From contig CP093831.1 in NCBI GenBank assembly GCA_033063855.1, forward strand, positions 28,706,001 to 28,770,000: 64,000 nt of DNA, read 5' to 3'. The translations under genes and the position numbers were made by a program. Source of the DNA: Smittia aterrima. Lineage: Eukaryota > Arthropoda > Insecta > Diptera > Chironomidae. Of this stretch, positions 21,995 to 35,248 are shown in pieces (position 1 is the first letter of the stretch; the number at the start of each line of letters is the position of its first letter). The notes under the pieces are model-generated. The model searched no databases. It saw nothing but the letters and a program-made list of their open reading frames with translations, and was not told the DNA's origin.

Positions 21995-24396
21995 TCATGT
22001 CGACACAATTTTGTCTGATTTAATTTCTGAGTTAACATTTGAAGAAAATGTTGAATGATTTCTCGTGCACATTCTTCTTGCTTTGTTCCTCATCGACTGA
22101 TAATTAAAGCGTTTGCTAAAATCTGATAATGTCAAAGACGCCTTTTGTCGTTTGTTGATTGTTGCGGGACTCGGAGGTTTGCGAGAATCTTCGGATGTGT
22201 CTCTAAATCGCTTTGTAAAATCAAATATATGCATTCGAGACCAATTTTTCCACACAAGACTCCGAGATTTTCGTGATGGCCTGAGGGGAATGTCGATCTA
22301 GATGAAAACATGAATGTAATTTATTTCAGTGGAAGAATGTTGATTCACGCAATTTTCATGAATCATGAAACATGAAACAAATGTTGATCAATCTCTTAGA
22401 AACTCACGAGTTCATAAATGTTGCTTTCTTCATTGTTTGCACCCACATCCTCGTAAATAGAGACTTCCTTGATGGTCCCATTATTGTCGTCACACTTCAA
22501 CAATTTCTGTCTCCTTCCTTCCCTTTTCTTCTGAATATCGATCACTGCGTAGTCTGGTAGCCGCTTCTCTTCCGCAATCGAATTAATTTTTAAGTTCTTT
22601 ATATTTCCTTCTCCATCAATTTCTGCGTAAGTCTCTTCGATGCTTAACTTGTTGTTAAACCTTTTTGAGTCGACACTTTGATAGTTTTGGATCGACGAGT
22701 AATCTCCCGTCTCGTCGCCAAACGTCATCGCTTGCACTTGCTCTTCTATGCTGAAATTCATTCGAAATTTGAGTCGACTCTCTTCCGTTGTCTATGGGCT
22801 TGACACGCAATCCAAAATAATTAAAATGACAAAGAGAATCTGTTTTTTTTTTGTCTCTTTGCCGCTTTAAATAACAATCACGAGAAGCCAACTTACCCAA
22901 TTTCACTGTTGTCGTTTCCGTTACACTTTGTCAGATTTTCCGGGCGTTGGCTTTCACTTTTGGGCGCAAACATCTTGCTTATTTGATCGACCATCCTCGA
23001 CTGCCTCGTCTTTGACTGCTCTTCGTTATGCAATCGAAACTGATCACAATTTTTATCGTCTGCTTCTCGAAGTCTTTTTTAGGAAGAACAAAATATAAAT
23101 AGATTATCACGGTTACGCACATGTGGTTCAGAAATGTTATGAAAGGGAGATTTGATTCTTCTGTTTAGAACAGTCAAATTAAAAAGAACGAAACTTGAAT
23201 TTATTTTTAACTCAGCATCTCAATCAATAGGGGAAGCTACTCGAAATTTAGTTAAACACTCCATCAAGGTGTTAAATTTCTCGATCTTAATTTTTAGAAA
23301 AGCGGCAACTTAATTCAGTTGTTGCCAAAAGGCGAACGCACGTTCCATATTTTTGTGAAGACACATCACGTGAATTTTTAATTAAGTTGATTGTTATTAG
23401 ACCGAACTTACTCTGCATTGCGAATCAAGTTTTCATTTTCATCGCTTTGAATGAAATTAATTTTCTTCGTCGTCGTAATGACGTTGCCGTCTGTGCAGTT
23501 TTGTAAAAGTTTCGCTGTTTTTGCTCCAATTGGAAGTTTGGCTCGATTGCAGTTCATGTAATTTAGTTCTAGAAGTTCAATTCTTCCATTATTGTTAGCT
23601 GCAATCCAATTCGATTTTGGTAAGCTCTCCCAACTGTGATTTGAATTGTTTAATTTTGGCTTCGCTTGTGGACTCAGATTTTGTTGAGATAAAAAATTTC
23701 TTGGCGGATTTGATTGCTTTTTTCCATCTAAATCCATATCATCGCGTGAAAGACATTCAACAATAGCAGTTATCCACTTTGAGCAAATCTTATTATCGTC
23801 GCATCGCTACATAAAATGATTCATCGTTAGAAACAGATCGTGGCCTAGGTTAATCATCATGAAGACTTACAAATGTGTAGAATGTATTAAGGTTTGAAGC
23901 AATCGTAAAACGAGGTTCGAGTGAAGGTAAAATGACTGTTGCTCCAGGGATTAGACAAATCACGTCTTTGAAGGAGACTAGTTGCTTCTCATACTCTTCC
24001 TTTGAGTTGTAGGACATCAGCAGATTATTTTGAAGGACAAAATAAAGCTTGTTCCATCCGCCAACACGCTGTAAAGAACAAACCAAAGGTCAACCATCAA
24101 TGACAACGATTCAATCAACGACGAGGGGGTTGAGAGAACTTGCATGAAAGAAACGCATGAATAGTCACTGACCTCAACTTTCCGCTACCGTAACTCAAAT
24201 AAATAATTTCGCCAGTAAAACCAACAAAGCGACTTACATTTCGTTTCTTTTTTAAATATCCACACATTTTAACGCTCGAAATCTCAAGGTCTTCCGACTC
24301 TTGTGGCTTTTCTTGGTCAGCCGCGATTGTCTGCTCTGCTGCTCCAATGGTAACATTAGTTGATCGCGAAATCTTCTTCACAACAAACTTTTGCAT
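21995..24396 (-). CDS. PH-domain adaptor-like protein with tyrosine motifs
   Basis: Six exons, 24396-24238, 24068-23871, 23806-23412, 23073-22897, 22750-22408 and 22297-21995, join in frame to 524 residues. Residues about 44-140 form a pleckstrin homology domain (MCGYLKKKRNRVGGWNKLYF ... KWITAIVECLS, with the conserved Trp of the last helix). The basic KKKR stretch fits phosphoinositide binding. The middle and C-terminus are low in predicted structure. One exon (22750-22408) holds four tyrosines in YxxI/V/L-type context: TYAEI, DYAVI, IYEDV and IYELI, which look like SH2-binding sites. This suggests a membrane-recruited signalling adaptor (Gab/Dok/SKAP-like). I cannot name an ortholog. The C-terminus is very basic. 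Confidence 0.75.
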
Positions 24397-26248
24397 CGTC
24401 TTAGCTTATTAACTTGAAATATCTATGTTTTCACTTTCATCTTCTTCATGTCGAACACTCAACAGACTTGAACTTTATTTTTCAGTTCAAGCAATCATCA
24501 TATTTTCGGGGAAATGTTTAACTCGAGGTTTAACTACTGTTGCTTCTTGATTTCTCATGACTCATTGTAACGCGATTTCTCGTTGAGGTGAAATCTACTA
24601 TTCAGAACCACAAAGCACTTCACAACCAAATGAATTCAAAGAGTCTAATTAATTACTCGTTTGTTAATTCACATCGTCAAAATGACGAAATGCATTTGCG
24701 ACTATGCTCGCGCAGACAAAAAATAAACTTTGCTTGTTCTTTTTTTTTTTGGTGGAACAACCGATCGCAATGTGAGCTCAGACGAAACTGAATTGGGCTG
24801 GAAAGAAAAGCTTATTCACATCGGCGGCTTCCAAACTTTGCACGAACTTACATAAGACAGACTATGACGTGTGTTCGGCTCAATTGTAAAAACTTATAAA
24901 ATGGTAATTAGTCAACACAATTTTTTGTTCACCTTTTTGATTTAATTGTTACACTTTTTCTTCTTCTTGGAATCGCGCGTTAAAAGAACAACGTGCCTCG
25001 CACCGAATAAACAATCTTGTTAATGCGGGAAGCAACGAGCGAACACTGAAATATTTTATTGTTGGATGCTTCATTCTACCTTTTTTCTACCCATCTGAAC
25101 TGTCGCTAGTCACTTGTTTCGCTCGCTCATTATTACAGCGCTTGATAATTAACGAACCATAAAATTTTCAGGGCTGATGAACAGAGCAATGCAGACAGAG
25201 ACGAATTTGGCTTTTGCATAAACTCTGTTGACATGTTGTGAAGCGGGAAAACTCTGGAATTTCGAACAAAAGAGTTTAATTCTGTTTAAACAGTTTTATT
25301 TGCTAATATTTCTTGTCTGCAATCATCAATATAAATAAATCACTTGATACAATTCTAATGCTCTTGTCTGCCTTCGAGAAATTTATTCGAGAAGGAGGAG
25401 GCTTTAAAATTCATTCTAACATTTGAATACTTTTTTTGTGATTTCATGGTTTTCATGTTAAGATGTCGGCTTTTTTCTTCTCAATAAATTTTCATTTGTC
25501 TCAACATAATTTTAATTGAATCTTCAATCTGTTTAAGTATCGATATCTTTTGGAAACGTTTAACTCGCGTTTCAATTGAAATTTAAACAAATCTTTTATC
25601 ACAAAATTTATTTTTTTACTGTTTTATCTTTTCTTATAAAAATATGTTGTCGTTAAAATTATTGTTACGGTTTGACTATCTAGCAATTGCTGGGAAACTT
25701 AAGATCGTCAAGTCGCTTCGGTTTCTTGAAATATCGAAGAGAGATTTCCGCAAGATTGCGCAACTGAGGAAAGATCAATTTTATTCTATATTCGAAGTGA
25801 GGGAGAAATAAATTATAGGAGATTGCGTCAATAAGTTAAGCAAATCAATCATTTTGGAGGTCCGAGTTCCTTTCTTGAAATTCAACAAGATTCGAGCAAA
25901 GTTAAGTTTATTAATTACAGGGAATGAAACGTGAAACGTTATCTTCTTTCCACATCAAATTATTAATGAAAACCTTTCCAAGTAAGATTTGTGCTGTCAA
26001 TAAGAAAATTTATTCCACCGAGCCAATGATTTTGTCTTTTATCAGTCCATTCTGTATTTGTATTGCTTAAAATTCTTTTCGACTTACTTAATGTGATGCG
26101 CCGCAATTTAAAACTTTAAAAGGAAGCGCGAGACTTTCGCTATAACTTCGCAACATCTAAACAATTGAGACTGTTGCTGAGATATTTGTAATCATCAATC
26201 AATTCCTTCGTTTGTTGATGCTCTGTTCCGTGTAAAAGACTCTTAATG
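24397..26248. other. Intergenic region between the PH-protein gene and STIM
   Basis: About 1.85 kb, AT-rich, containing the promoter of the PH-protein gene on the minus strand and the 3' end of STIM. Short ORFs only. No repeat or RNA gene recognised. Confidence 0.5.
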
Positions 26249-29200
26249 TTATGTTGAATTTTTAGATTTAGTCTTGCTGGACTTCTTTCCAAACGAGAAC
26301 AATTTGCGTTTTCGCTTTTTGGTCTCGTCGTCGATTGATGATGAATCGGTTGAGATGTTGTCTTCGCATTGTTGATACTGTTGATTGACCGCTGTAGGAA
26401 GTTTGACTCTGAGGTCAGCGATAGCCGCTGCTGCAGGAAAAGGGGTGATTGCTCCCAAGGACTCCAAGAAACCGAGTGCTGACTGAGAGCTTGTAAGGGG
26501 TGAACTGTAAAGTAGAGAAATTGAGTTAGAATCGTGACGACTTTCAGCGATTTCCAATGAATATGAAACCAATTGGTTTGAGTTTATATTCTTTTATCGT
26601 GAATTATTAGTTGCAACTTTTCCAGTTAATTATTTTTACTTTTGGTTATCTACGACATCAAATATTTTTCAGGAATTCTCAAGAAATGTGTTTTCTAGGG
26701 TCGAAGGAGTTCTTACGAGAATCGCGACATTTTGTACCACAGAGTGTGTGAGTTTGACATTATCTACATTAAAACATTTGGAATATTTTTCTTGTTCAAC
26801 GTTTTTGTCTGCAAAAAGATAAGTTTTACAAAAGAAAAACAGAAATGAAACAACTTGAACAACGATTAAGTGCAACAAATAAAGTTAAGCAAGCAAACTA
26901 TAAAATTATACCAAAATAAAACCCCAAACTTACTTTTGGGTTGAACTTCCCGTTCGTCGAGGAGGAGGCATCGGGGCACGTGTTGTAGAACTTTGAGCAG
27001 AAATCGGAGGAAAGGAGATTTGTTTCTTTGCTCTTGGAGGAGCTGGCGGGAGGATTCTTTCGGAAGACGACGAAATATTCGAGCGAGTTTCTTCATTTGA
27101 GTTGCTATTGCTATTGCTAATGATGATAGAAGCTTTGCATGAACAATTTTATTCCTTCACTACAATTCTAATCCATCCTACCTCTCAAATGAGTTGCCCT
27201 GATGAACAAGCGAATAAGAAAGCGTTGACCTTAATGTATTTGTTGTGATCACAGGTGCTGCCGTCATTGGAGCAAAAGAGGTTGCAGTTGAATTTGTCAC
27301 GGAAGTTGATGGGGTTGTGGTGCTCGGAAAATCATCTCCAACCACAAATGTAACTGATTCACGATCACGATCGTCTTCACTACCCGAAGAGTCCTCTCGC
27401 TCACGTAGAAACTTGTTTACGTCTGTGAGGTAACCTTTAAGGTAAATCTCCTTTAATTTCTTCAAGACGAGGATTATTCGACGAAATAAATGATAACTAT
27501 AAATCGCTTAACTCATATACATCAACTACTCACCAAAAAAACAGACATTTTAGCTCAATAATATTAAATGAGGATGACACTTCAGCAATCGTCACAATCG
27601 AAAATCATGCAATAACACCAACCGTGGAGTGATGCGAAACAAAGTTATGACACAAACTCTTCCTTACCTGGACGCATTTAAAGGAAGAAATCTTTGCAGT
27701 TAGTGAAGGCAATTTTTGAAGAAAACAAAATCATTTCAAGAGAGCATCCCGATGCAAGGAAGTGGAGTGGTTGAGGGAGAAGAGAACGAGAAAACTTTGT
27801 TAATTAACGCTTGACGTATCGCTTATGCAATCTTTAAAAGAAAGAGGAAACAAAGATGATGATTTTTCGATTATTAACAAATCTGGTGATTTTATTTGAG
27901 ATTATTTGATTTTCGAACAGAATTCTAGTAAAATTAAGTAAAACAATTAAGTTGAATCGGACAAAACAATAAAAAAATCTATTAAAAAAATAAAATTTTC
28001 TATTCACATAAGAAAGTATAAATAAATTAATGTCGTTTAGTTCGATTTTTTTTCGTGTCATTTAAAGTACGTCTTGGTAAATATGTTGGATTGTATTCGA
28101 TAAAGAAAGCGAAACGCTTTTTGTCAACGCGAATCAACCTACGCGACTAGTCAAACAACCAAACGGTGGATTTTATTTGCATGATTTTTGATGTGAAACG
28201 ATTTTAATATTTTTCTACGAAATTCTACGAAATTTATAATTTTTTTCTTTTACGTAATTTGATTCATTCAGATAATTGTCGAAGTCATAAGCTCAATGAA
28301 AGGAAAATAAGAACTTTCTTAAGAAGACATTTTATTTCAGAGTTAACCAAGATCTCTCTTGTGAGCTTAAAGGGCAATGACACTCATCAACATGCACTCA
28401 ATCTTAAAAAACAATCAAAATCAAGCAAAAAATGTCAACAATTTTTTATAGAGTTGCTCGAATAGTCGACGCAGTTACTTGCGGATTCATTCATCAACAA
28501 AAATCGTTTCGGGTGGGTCAAGTATTGAAATATCCCAGTCAAGTTAGAAAGGAAAAAGTTCAACTATTCCTGTCAGTTGCGGTAAAAAAATACTTGGCAA
28601 GGATGAAATATTAAAAACATTTTAGGGGAGAAGTCTTCATAAAAAAATTCGTTGAGGATTTTTCAACTCTGCTGATTTCATTAATCACGTGTCTGTTTTA
28701 TCTTAAGTTCATTCTGATGAAAACATCGAAAAGTTGTCGAGTGAAATCAGCTTACCTTGAATGGAATCATCATCCAAGTCATCTTGGCTGCTCGTTATAC
28801 GTCCTGTAAATGATATTTCAAGAATTAATAAAAAATTTCATTTGAAAAATATATTTCGACTCACCTCGAGAACTCTTACTGGTTGCTCCATTTGAACGAT
28901 AGAGCATGTTTTCTAAGAAGGCAATCCCGTTATTGTTTACAATGTTGCATCCGAGCATTTGCTCGACTTGCTTCCATCGATGAAGACGTTCCTGAAGTTC
29001 ATGTGTTACTTCGCTTAGTGAATTTCTTGCTTCGACAATCGTTCGATCTACGTCATCGATACTTTTTCCATGTGTTGATACAAAGGCACCGACAAAGCTT
29101 GTTCGCTTCTTCCTAAGTTTATCACAAGCCTCTCTCGCTTGCTGTAATTGTGCCTCTGCTGCCACTCGTTTCTTCTGATGACTTCTTGACTCAAGCTCGT

Positions 29201-32200
29201 AAGTAAGTTGAAGCCAATGCTGAAGACCTTGAGGTGGAGTCCAATGATGATCAATCAACTCAACCTCAGCACGAGACAATTCATTCCTCAACATTTCGAT
29301 TTCTTGCTTTAGCTGCTGTAGTTCTACTTCCGAGCTAGAACTTTTCAAAGCGGGTGCTTCTTTTAATCTCCTTTCGAGATCCATTTTTTCCTTGCCAACA
29401 TTTTCTTGTTCAAGTCGTGCACGCTCAAGCTCTGTTTGCATTTTTGAAAGTTCACACTCGGCTTTATGAAGCTGCTCCATATCACGAGCCATTCGCTTTA
29501 AATGACCCTTTGCATTTTTGTTCTGTTGATAAGCATACCAGCTGCCAATGATTGCAGTCAACAAAAGTGCAACCAAGACCATGTCCTTCCATCTTGTTCC
29601 AGTTTCTAAAATAAAATGAATTGAAAATTAAATTTTGAGAGTTAAGAAAGAATCTTTAAAATTTTTACCTCTTGGTGGACCAAACAACACAGCATCCATT
29701 GCCTTAAGAGCAATCTTCTGCTTGTGAATCGGATCTTTGATTCCAAGGACATTACTGACATAGTGCAAGTTATTAACTGCCAACCTAGGCAAAACTGCTC
29801 CATTGATTTTGTGTTTTTTAAATAAATTAACATATTGGGGAAGTTGAACACTTTGAATTAACCATTCGCATGTTTGATCGAGCGTCCAGTTATGAACTTC
29901 TGATTTAAGCCAAGCTTCCCATAACTCTTTTACTGAAATGTGCATATCGTCGTTAAAGTGAAAAGCACGATGTCGTTTCTCGTAACCGCCCTCGTATTTT
30001 AATTCTTCTCGTAGAAACTACAATGACAAGGGAGTTATTAAAGTTGTGATTTGTGTGATTAGGTAGAATATTACATCATCTGATTCTGATAAATCTATGT
30101 CACCATTGTCATCATCGTCGAGTTGTCGATGCAATGAACGGATAGCTTCAAGTCCAATCTGATCATAATAGTTTGGACAATCTATGCTCTCAGCGTCACA
30201 CGTCTCTGAAGGGGGAGCTGCACCTAGAATTGAATTAACATTTCATTGTTAATGATTAGTTTGATTTGTTGGTTTCCGCAGAAAATACGTTTTATTTGAA
30301 TTCAAGTAATGAAGTTGTGTTAGTAAACGAGGGGATTGAAAATACGACATTCGGCAATTTTTTTGTTAAATTTATTCGAGAGAGATTTTTCTTCTTTCGC
30401 AATTTCTACAAAACTATAACAGTTAAACTTAATTGTGCTTCGATCACGCCGTCGCTCAACAGTTCAGTGTGCCAAACAAGTCAGTGCATCTTAAAAGGAG
30501 CTCAGTGAATCATAAAAAAATGGAGAATTTAATTTGGACGGTAGGCGAAAAGTGTTTTTCATCTTAAAATGTCTGAAATTGAACAAATTTGCATTTGTTT
30601 TAGGTGAAAAATGGTGAACTAGACGACCTGAAAGCGATTGTTGAATCACAGGTAATAAGACCGCACGGCAACTTCTCGTTAGTTAATGTTACGAAATTTC
30701 CTTTCTGACCTTGAATCACTCGAGCGTTTTCTCACAATTATCTTTTCAGAACATTCAGATCAATCAAGACGTTAATGGACGAACTCTTCTTCACTATGCT
30801 GCCGATTACGGGCAAGCTGATGTTGTCGGTTATTTGATCTCAAGAGGAGCTGATGTAAACGTAAGTTGAATTAGCTTGAGAAGCTCGTTAAATTACTGAT
30901 TGCTTTAAAAACTCAACAGGCACTGGACAAGCACGGAATATCCGCCTTGCTTGCTGCTATCTGGGAAGGCCACACGAACTGTGTTAAAATTTTACTTAAT
31001 AGCGTAAGTAACTTCTGCTTGCAATAATTATTAATGTCGTTTGCAAATTAGTACGATTAACTGCAGCTGTACGAACTTAGAATTATCTCAAAATCTAATG
31101 ATTCAATATTTTTTTTAGGGCGCATCCCGTTCTGGAACAACGCCAGATGGAACAAGCTATGTTGAAGCTGCCGAGAAAGCCGAAATCAAAGCTCTTTTGA
31201 CTGCCTAAATGGACTGGATGAAACACCAATAACAGACGATGATGGGGAATTCTAATGAATGGGAATGAAACAATCGTATTTCGATGACTCAACAAGACTT
31301 GTACGTGTTCCACTTGCTTTAGTTCTCTTTATTTTTGGATGTTTTCGCTACGCAAAATCGATTAAGAAAATAGGAAAACTATTTTCAAGTGATATAAAAA
31401 AAACTTTCATTTAGTTCAGATATAAATTTTCAATTTAATTAAACTCGTCAAAATTTCCTAAAATTTATTTAACGTTCTTCGGCTCAAAGAAAATTGTCCT
31501 AAATTGATTAACGACATTTAATCAAAAATCGATAAAGAGATCTATTCATCTTGCATTTAACTTTGCTGTTTTAGCTAATCGTGTGTTAATTAAAGTTAAT
31601 CAATGTATTTTAATCAATTCAAATGAAGAACCATCAGAGTAACATCGAACGAGTGTAGAAGCAGAAATTTATTTTAATAAACTTATAGGAATTTTGAAAT
31701 CATAGTAGAGACGACTTTTATTGGCTCTGATTGAGAAATGTTTCAGATGGCACTCGTGACAGTCTTAAGCCGATACTTCGCAATTACAATGTTTTCTAAT
31801 AATTTTACTGTTTACATTCCAAAAATAAATTATATTTGTTTACCACCTCGCACTTGGAGATCGCTCTAAGTAATTTATAAAGCGAGCAGACTTTATTGCT
31901 AAACAAATGAGATAAGATAAGTGTCGTTTGATCATTAAGCGTGCCAAATGTTTACCTCTCAGATAAAGCGATAAAGTGCACCTGCGATGCGAAATATTCA
32001 GTAAGATCTCTAAATGCTTTCAGTAATTAGAAAGTGCGAAGTGAACTTGACTTGTCCACGTGATTTGTAATTGTTCAATCAACTCGCCCTTCAATACAAT
32101 TGCAATCGTCGCAAAGTTCAGTTTAAAATTTTTCCTTTTATTTCCCGTTAGCACAGGGAAACAGCAACCGGTTCAGTTCAGAAAGCGATGACGCTTTTCT

Positions 32201-33722
32201 TCATATAATAAGAAATTATTCAGGTTTAAAAAACACTTAAAGGGCGTCACGCTCTGATTACTTTTTTAAATCGAATAAAAAACATCCTCACACTCTTTAC
32301 AACTGCTTTGCCTTAGAATAGTGGCAGAATCCTATACTTTAACAAATAAAGAATGGATATCTCTCATTGAAGTTTGAATAGAAATCTTTCGGAAGAATAT
32401 TCGTCTAGAAGCGTCAAGTATCTAAGAATCAATTGTTCTACGAGATCAACATGCAGACTCCTAAATAATGTTTAAATGAATTGAGTATATTCACGTCATA
32501 GCTGCGAAGCTATTCATCACTTGCCGCCGATTGTTATTCATCGTTCGCTGTCTCGTGTTCAATGATCTTTTTTTCACAGGCAGAGCAAATTGCACTAAAC
32601 ACATATCACAGACAGACACATACACATTAAGCAAGCTTTTAACGATCTCTCAAAACAGCGACGAAAAATTCATCAAATTTTCATGAAAACATTTTTCCTC
32701 GACTTCGGGAGATTCAAGTTCAATCAACGTCCTTTCCGCAAATGTAACTTTTATAGATGAAAGCTGATCAACATAAAGTTGTATAGATTTATGTTTGATT
32801 TTCCGATAAAGAGGATGCAATAAAATATTCAAAATTAACTTTTCTTGTTTACAATATCGTTAAAAATCCATTGAAAACGATTTTCTTTCGCAAAAATGTC
32901 GCGTTGGCGAAAGAATGTCTTGTTATGAGCTCAGTTTTTGTATTTTCCAGAAGGATTTCGTCGAAACGCGCGCGATTTGATGAAATTTTCACTTGAGGCC
33001 GGTCGCAGCAAGAAGGAGAAAAGCTACTTTAACGTCTGATTCATGTTTGACCGCAAGAAATTTAATTTGTCTCCTCTCTTTTGAGACAATTCGATCGTGA
33101 GGTGGTGGCCGCAAGTGTATGTGAATGAAAAATCACACACAATCCCATTCAAATCAAAGAAAATTAAAAATAATTAAGTGAAACTATTTGAAACATTTTC
33201 ATCTCTTCTTTCTCAAGAGAAATGACTGTTCGAGCTCATCATCTCGATGGATCTTTTGTTTGCTTAAACACTAACTTGGTTTGTGGACTTTAAACAAAAC
33301 GATGACGAAATGTTTGTCGGTGATATTAGAATAGAATTGATCGTTTAATTGTCGTCACTGTAATCGTCGTCTTGTGGTTATACCGCAGTGTTTGATTTTC
33401 CATCTTCCCAAGTAAGACCACCTGTTATTCAACTACGAAGAGCAAAACAATCGTCATATGATTCTGGATACTTACTGCCGAACTCATTGTTGATCGTTTC
33501 CGACATTGCTTGCGAGAGGACCGCATACGAACTGCGTTTTGCTATCGGACTACCTCCGCCAGAGCCACTAGTCGGCACTCGTCTATTCGCATAATTGTCG
33601 CTATTTGAATTAGCATTACTATCACTACACACTGCTGGTCGAATTGTGGACGACAAAAAGATTATTGCATAGAAGAAACTTAGATTCCACTGTGGCACTT
33701 TGATTCTTTTTGCTAAATACAT
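26249..33722 (-). CDS. Stim: Stromal interaction molecule (STIM), ER calcium sensor
   Basis: Eight exons, 33722-33476, 30223-30075, 30017-29669, 29605-28865, 28803-28756, 27434-27182, 27116-26934 and 26504-26249, close in frame at 741 residues. STIM senses ER calcium with a luminal EF-hand and opens Orai channels in the plasma membrane. Seen in order: signal peptide (residues 1-33), EF-hand loop DDDDNGDIDLSE (118-129), SAM domain (about 155-235, EWLIQSVQLPQYVNLFKK), one membrane segment (about 257-272), coiled coil 1, and the Orai-activating CAD/SOAR region (SRAEVELIDHHWTPPQGLQ). A Ser/Thr/Pro-rich tail follows, and then a polybasic end (KKRKRKLFSFGKKSSKTKSK) that fits phosphoinositide binding. 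The core is certain. Exon 27434-27182 has a weak acceptor and the tail exons may be alternatively used. It is longer than Drosophila Stim. The first intron hosts myotrophin. Confidence 0.9.
30520..31208 (+). CDS. Mtpn: Myotrophin (V-1), ankyrin-repeat protein nested in a STIM intron
   Basis: Five exons, 30520-30540, 30604-30651, 30750-30860, 30920-31003 and 31119-31208, give 117 residues, against 118 in vertebrates. Myotrophin is a cytosolic protein of ankyrin repeats that binds and inhibits the actin capping protein CapZ. Repeats are visible as NGRTLLHYAADYGQADVVGY, ALDKHGISALLAAIWEGHTN and GTTPDGTSYVEAAEKAEIKA. The gene lies wholly inside the 3.25 kb first intron of STIM on the opposite strand, so the two transcripts cannot be co-expressed from a shared unit and may interfere. 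Confidence 0.92.
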
Positions 33723-34187
33723 ATTTCCGAGAGTTCTTTCTTTATCAGTTCACTTCCTCAAATATTCACTTCTATTCGCACTCGCTTGCTCTTAATTGGA
33801 TTTTTTTTTTCAATTGATTCAAACACAAAAAAATCTTAAATTAATCAAAAGGAAAAAGAAAAATCTTTTTCGCTTGAATGACGATTCAATTCGAGTTTTT
33901 ACTTCGACATTCATTCATAGACAACATCGAACTAAACTAAAATGATAATGGAAGCTGTTGTGCGTGCTTGATATAATCTTCAGGACATTTCTCACGACAA
34001 TTCACTCGTTTTAAAAACTACTTATGAAATGATCGCAACTCGAGAGTAAGTTTTGTCCCCCACTTTTTGTTAAGGGGTTAAAAACTTTAATCTTGTCGTA
34101 GTTTCACAAAAAAATAATAAACAAAAATTACGAAATAATAATTTCCCGGAAAAGTTAAATGAAGTGAAGTACTTAGAAATCTTTAAG
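33723..34187. promoter_or_regulatory. Divergent promoter region between STIM and YIPF5
   Basis: 465 bp between the start codons of two divergent genes, so it must hold both promoters. No TATA box is evident. Confidence 0.55.
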
Positions 34188-35046
34188 ATGTCAGCTTACG
34201 ATCAACAATTTGTTTATGGCTTTGAGAACAATGAACAAAACCTTGGTAAGGCGACTGAAGACTTAAAACGTCGAAACTTCCAACTCATCCAATTTTATTC
34301 TAGAATTTCAAAACTTTGATGCCTCACCAAGCAACTTCGATGCATCACCAAATAGCAACTTCGACTACCCAAATACCGCTTATCCTCCAGAGAGCTTCTA
34401 TTCACCAATGCCTGGCTCACATCAACATCCGAGCATCTTTACACCAAACTTTGATTATCCTGAACAAAAAGACCACAACGGATCTGGCTTCGACGATGAA
34501 TTGCCGTTGCTTGACGAACTAGAAATTTACCCAAAAAGAATCATGGAAAAATCTCTCGCGGTTCTTAACCCATTCCATGCCAAAGGACTCGCCGATGATG
34601 CTGAATTTCTGTTCAAAGAAACAGATCTTGCGGGACCAATCGCCTTTTACTTGGCTCTTGCATTTTGTCTTTTTCTTTCTGACACCGGAAAAGACATGTT
34701 TGGGTATGTCTACGGCTTATCAGTGATAACGGTTCTTTTTATGTACATTCTAATCAAACTAATGTGTACGACGATGAACGAATCTCAGAATTTCATAACA
34801 CTTTCAAGTGTCGCAAGCATTCTCGGCTACAGCATTCTCCCGATTGTATATCTCAGCGTTCCTGGAATTTTCTTTTCGTTGAACAATAGAATTGGAATCA
34901 TCTTGGCACTGGCAGCAGTCTTCTTAAGTACCAAAGCGTCCTCTCGAATCTTCTGCTTGATGACTGGAGACCAAAACCAGAGATTCCTAATTGCTTATCC
35001 CTGTGGACTCGTTTACGTTATATTCGCTCTCTTAGTTCTGTTCTAA
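34188..35046 (+). CDS. YIPF5: YIPF5 / Yip1-family ER-Golgi membrane protein
   Basis: Exons 34188-34245 and 34304-35046 join in phase 1 to 266 residues. Yip1 proteins bind Rab GTPases and act in COPII vesicle formation at ER exit sites. The N-terminal 110 residues are hydrophilic, rich in Asn, Phe, Ser and Pro with a near-repeat (NFDASPSNFDASPNSNFDYP). The conserved core starts at LLDELEIYPKRIMEKSLAVL and contains the Yip1 hallmark DLAGPIAFYLALAFCLFL, then five predicted membrane segments ending in YVIFALLVLF. The length fits YIPF5 (about 257). It converges with the p24 gene with about 200 bp between the stops. Confidence 0.9.
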
Positions 35047-35248
35047 ATGCAGATGATTAAGGAAACAGAATAATTAAGGATCACCAACCAAAAATTTTTT
35101 TCTTTACTTATATTTTTGATTCTCAGACATAAACATTGAGATTAAAATTATATCAAACAAAAAATACAAAAAATCTGTTTCTTCTGATGATTTTCGGACA
35201 GGATCAACTAGAAGCTTAGGTTCTGAATTTTTACGCTTTAGCAATGAT

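Noticed and set aside
26664..26820. Alternative STIM exon after the acceptor TTTTTGCAG on the minus strand near 26820.
   Set aside because: In the STIM phase it meets a stop after a few codons, whereas the acceptor at 26505 opens a frame ending in the polybasic tail.
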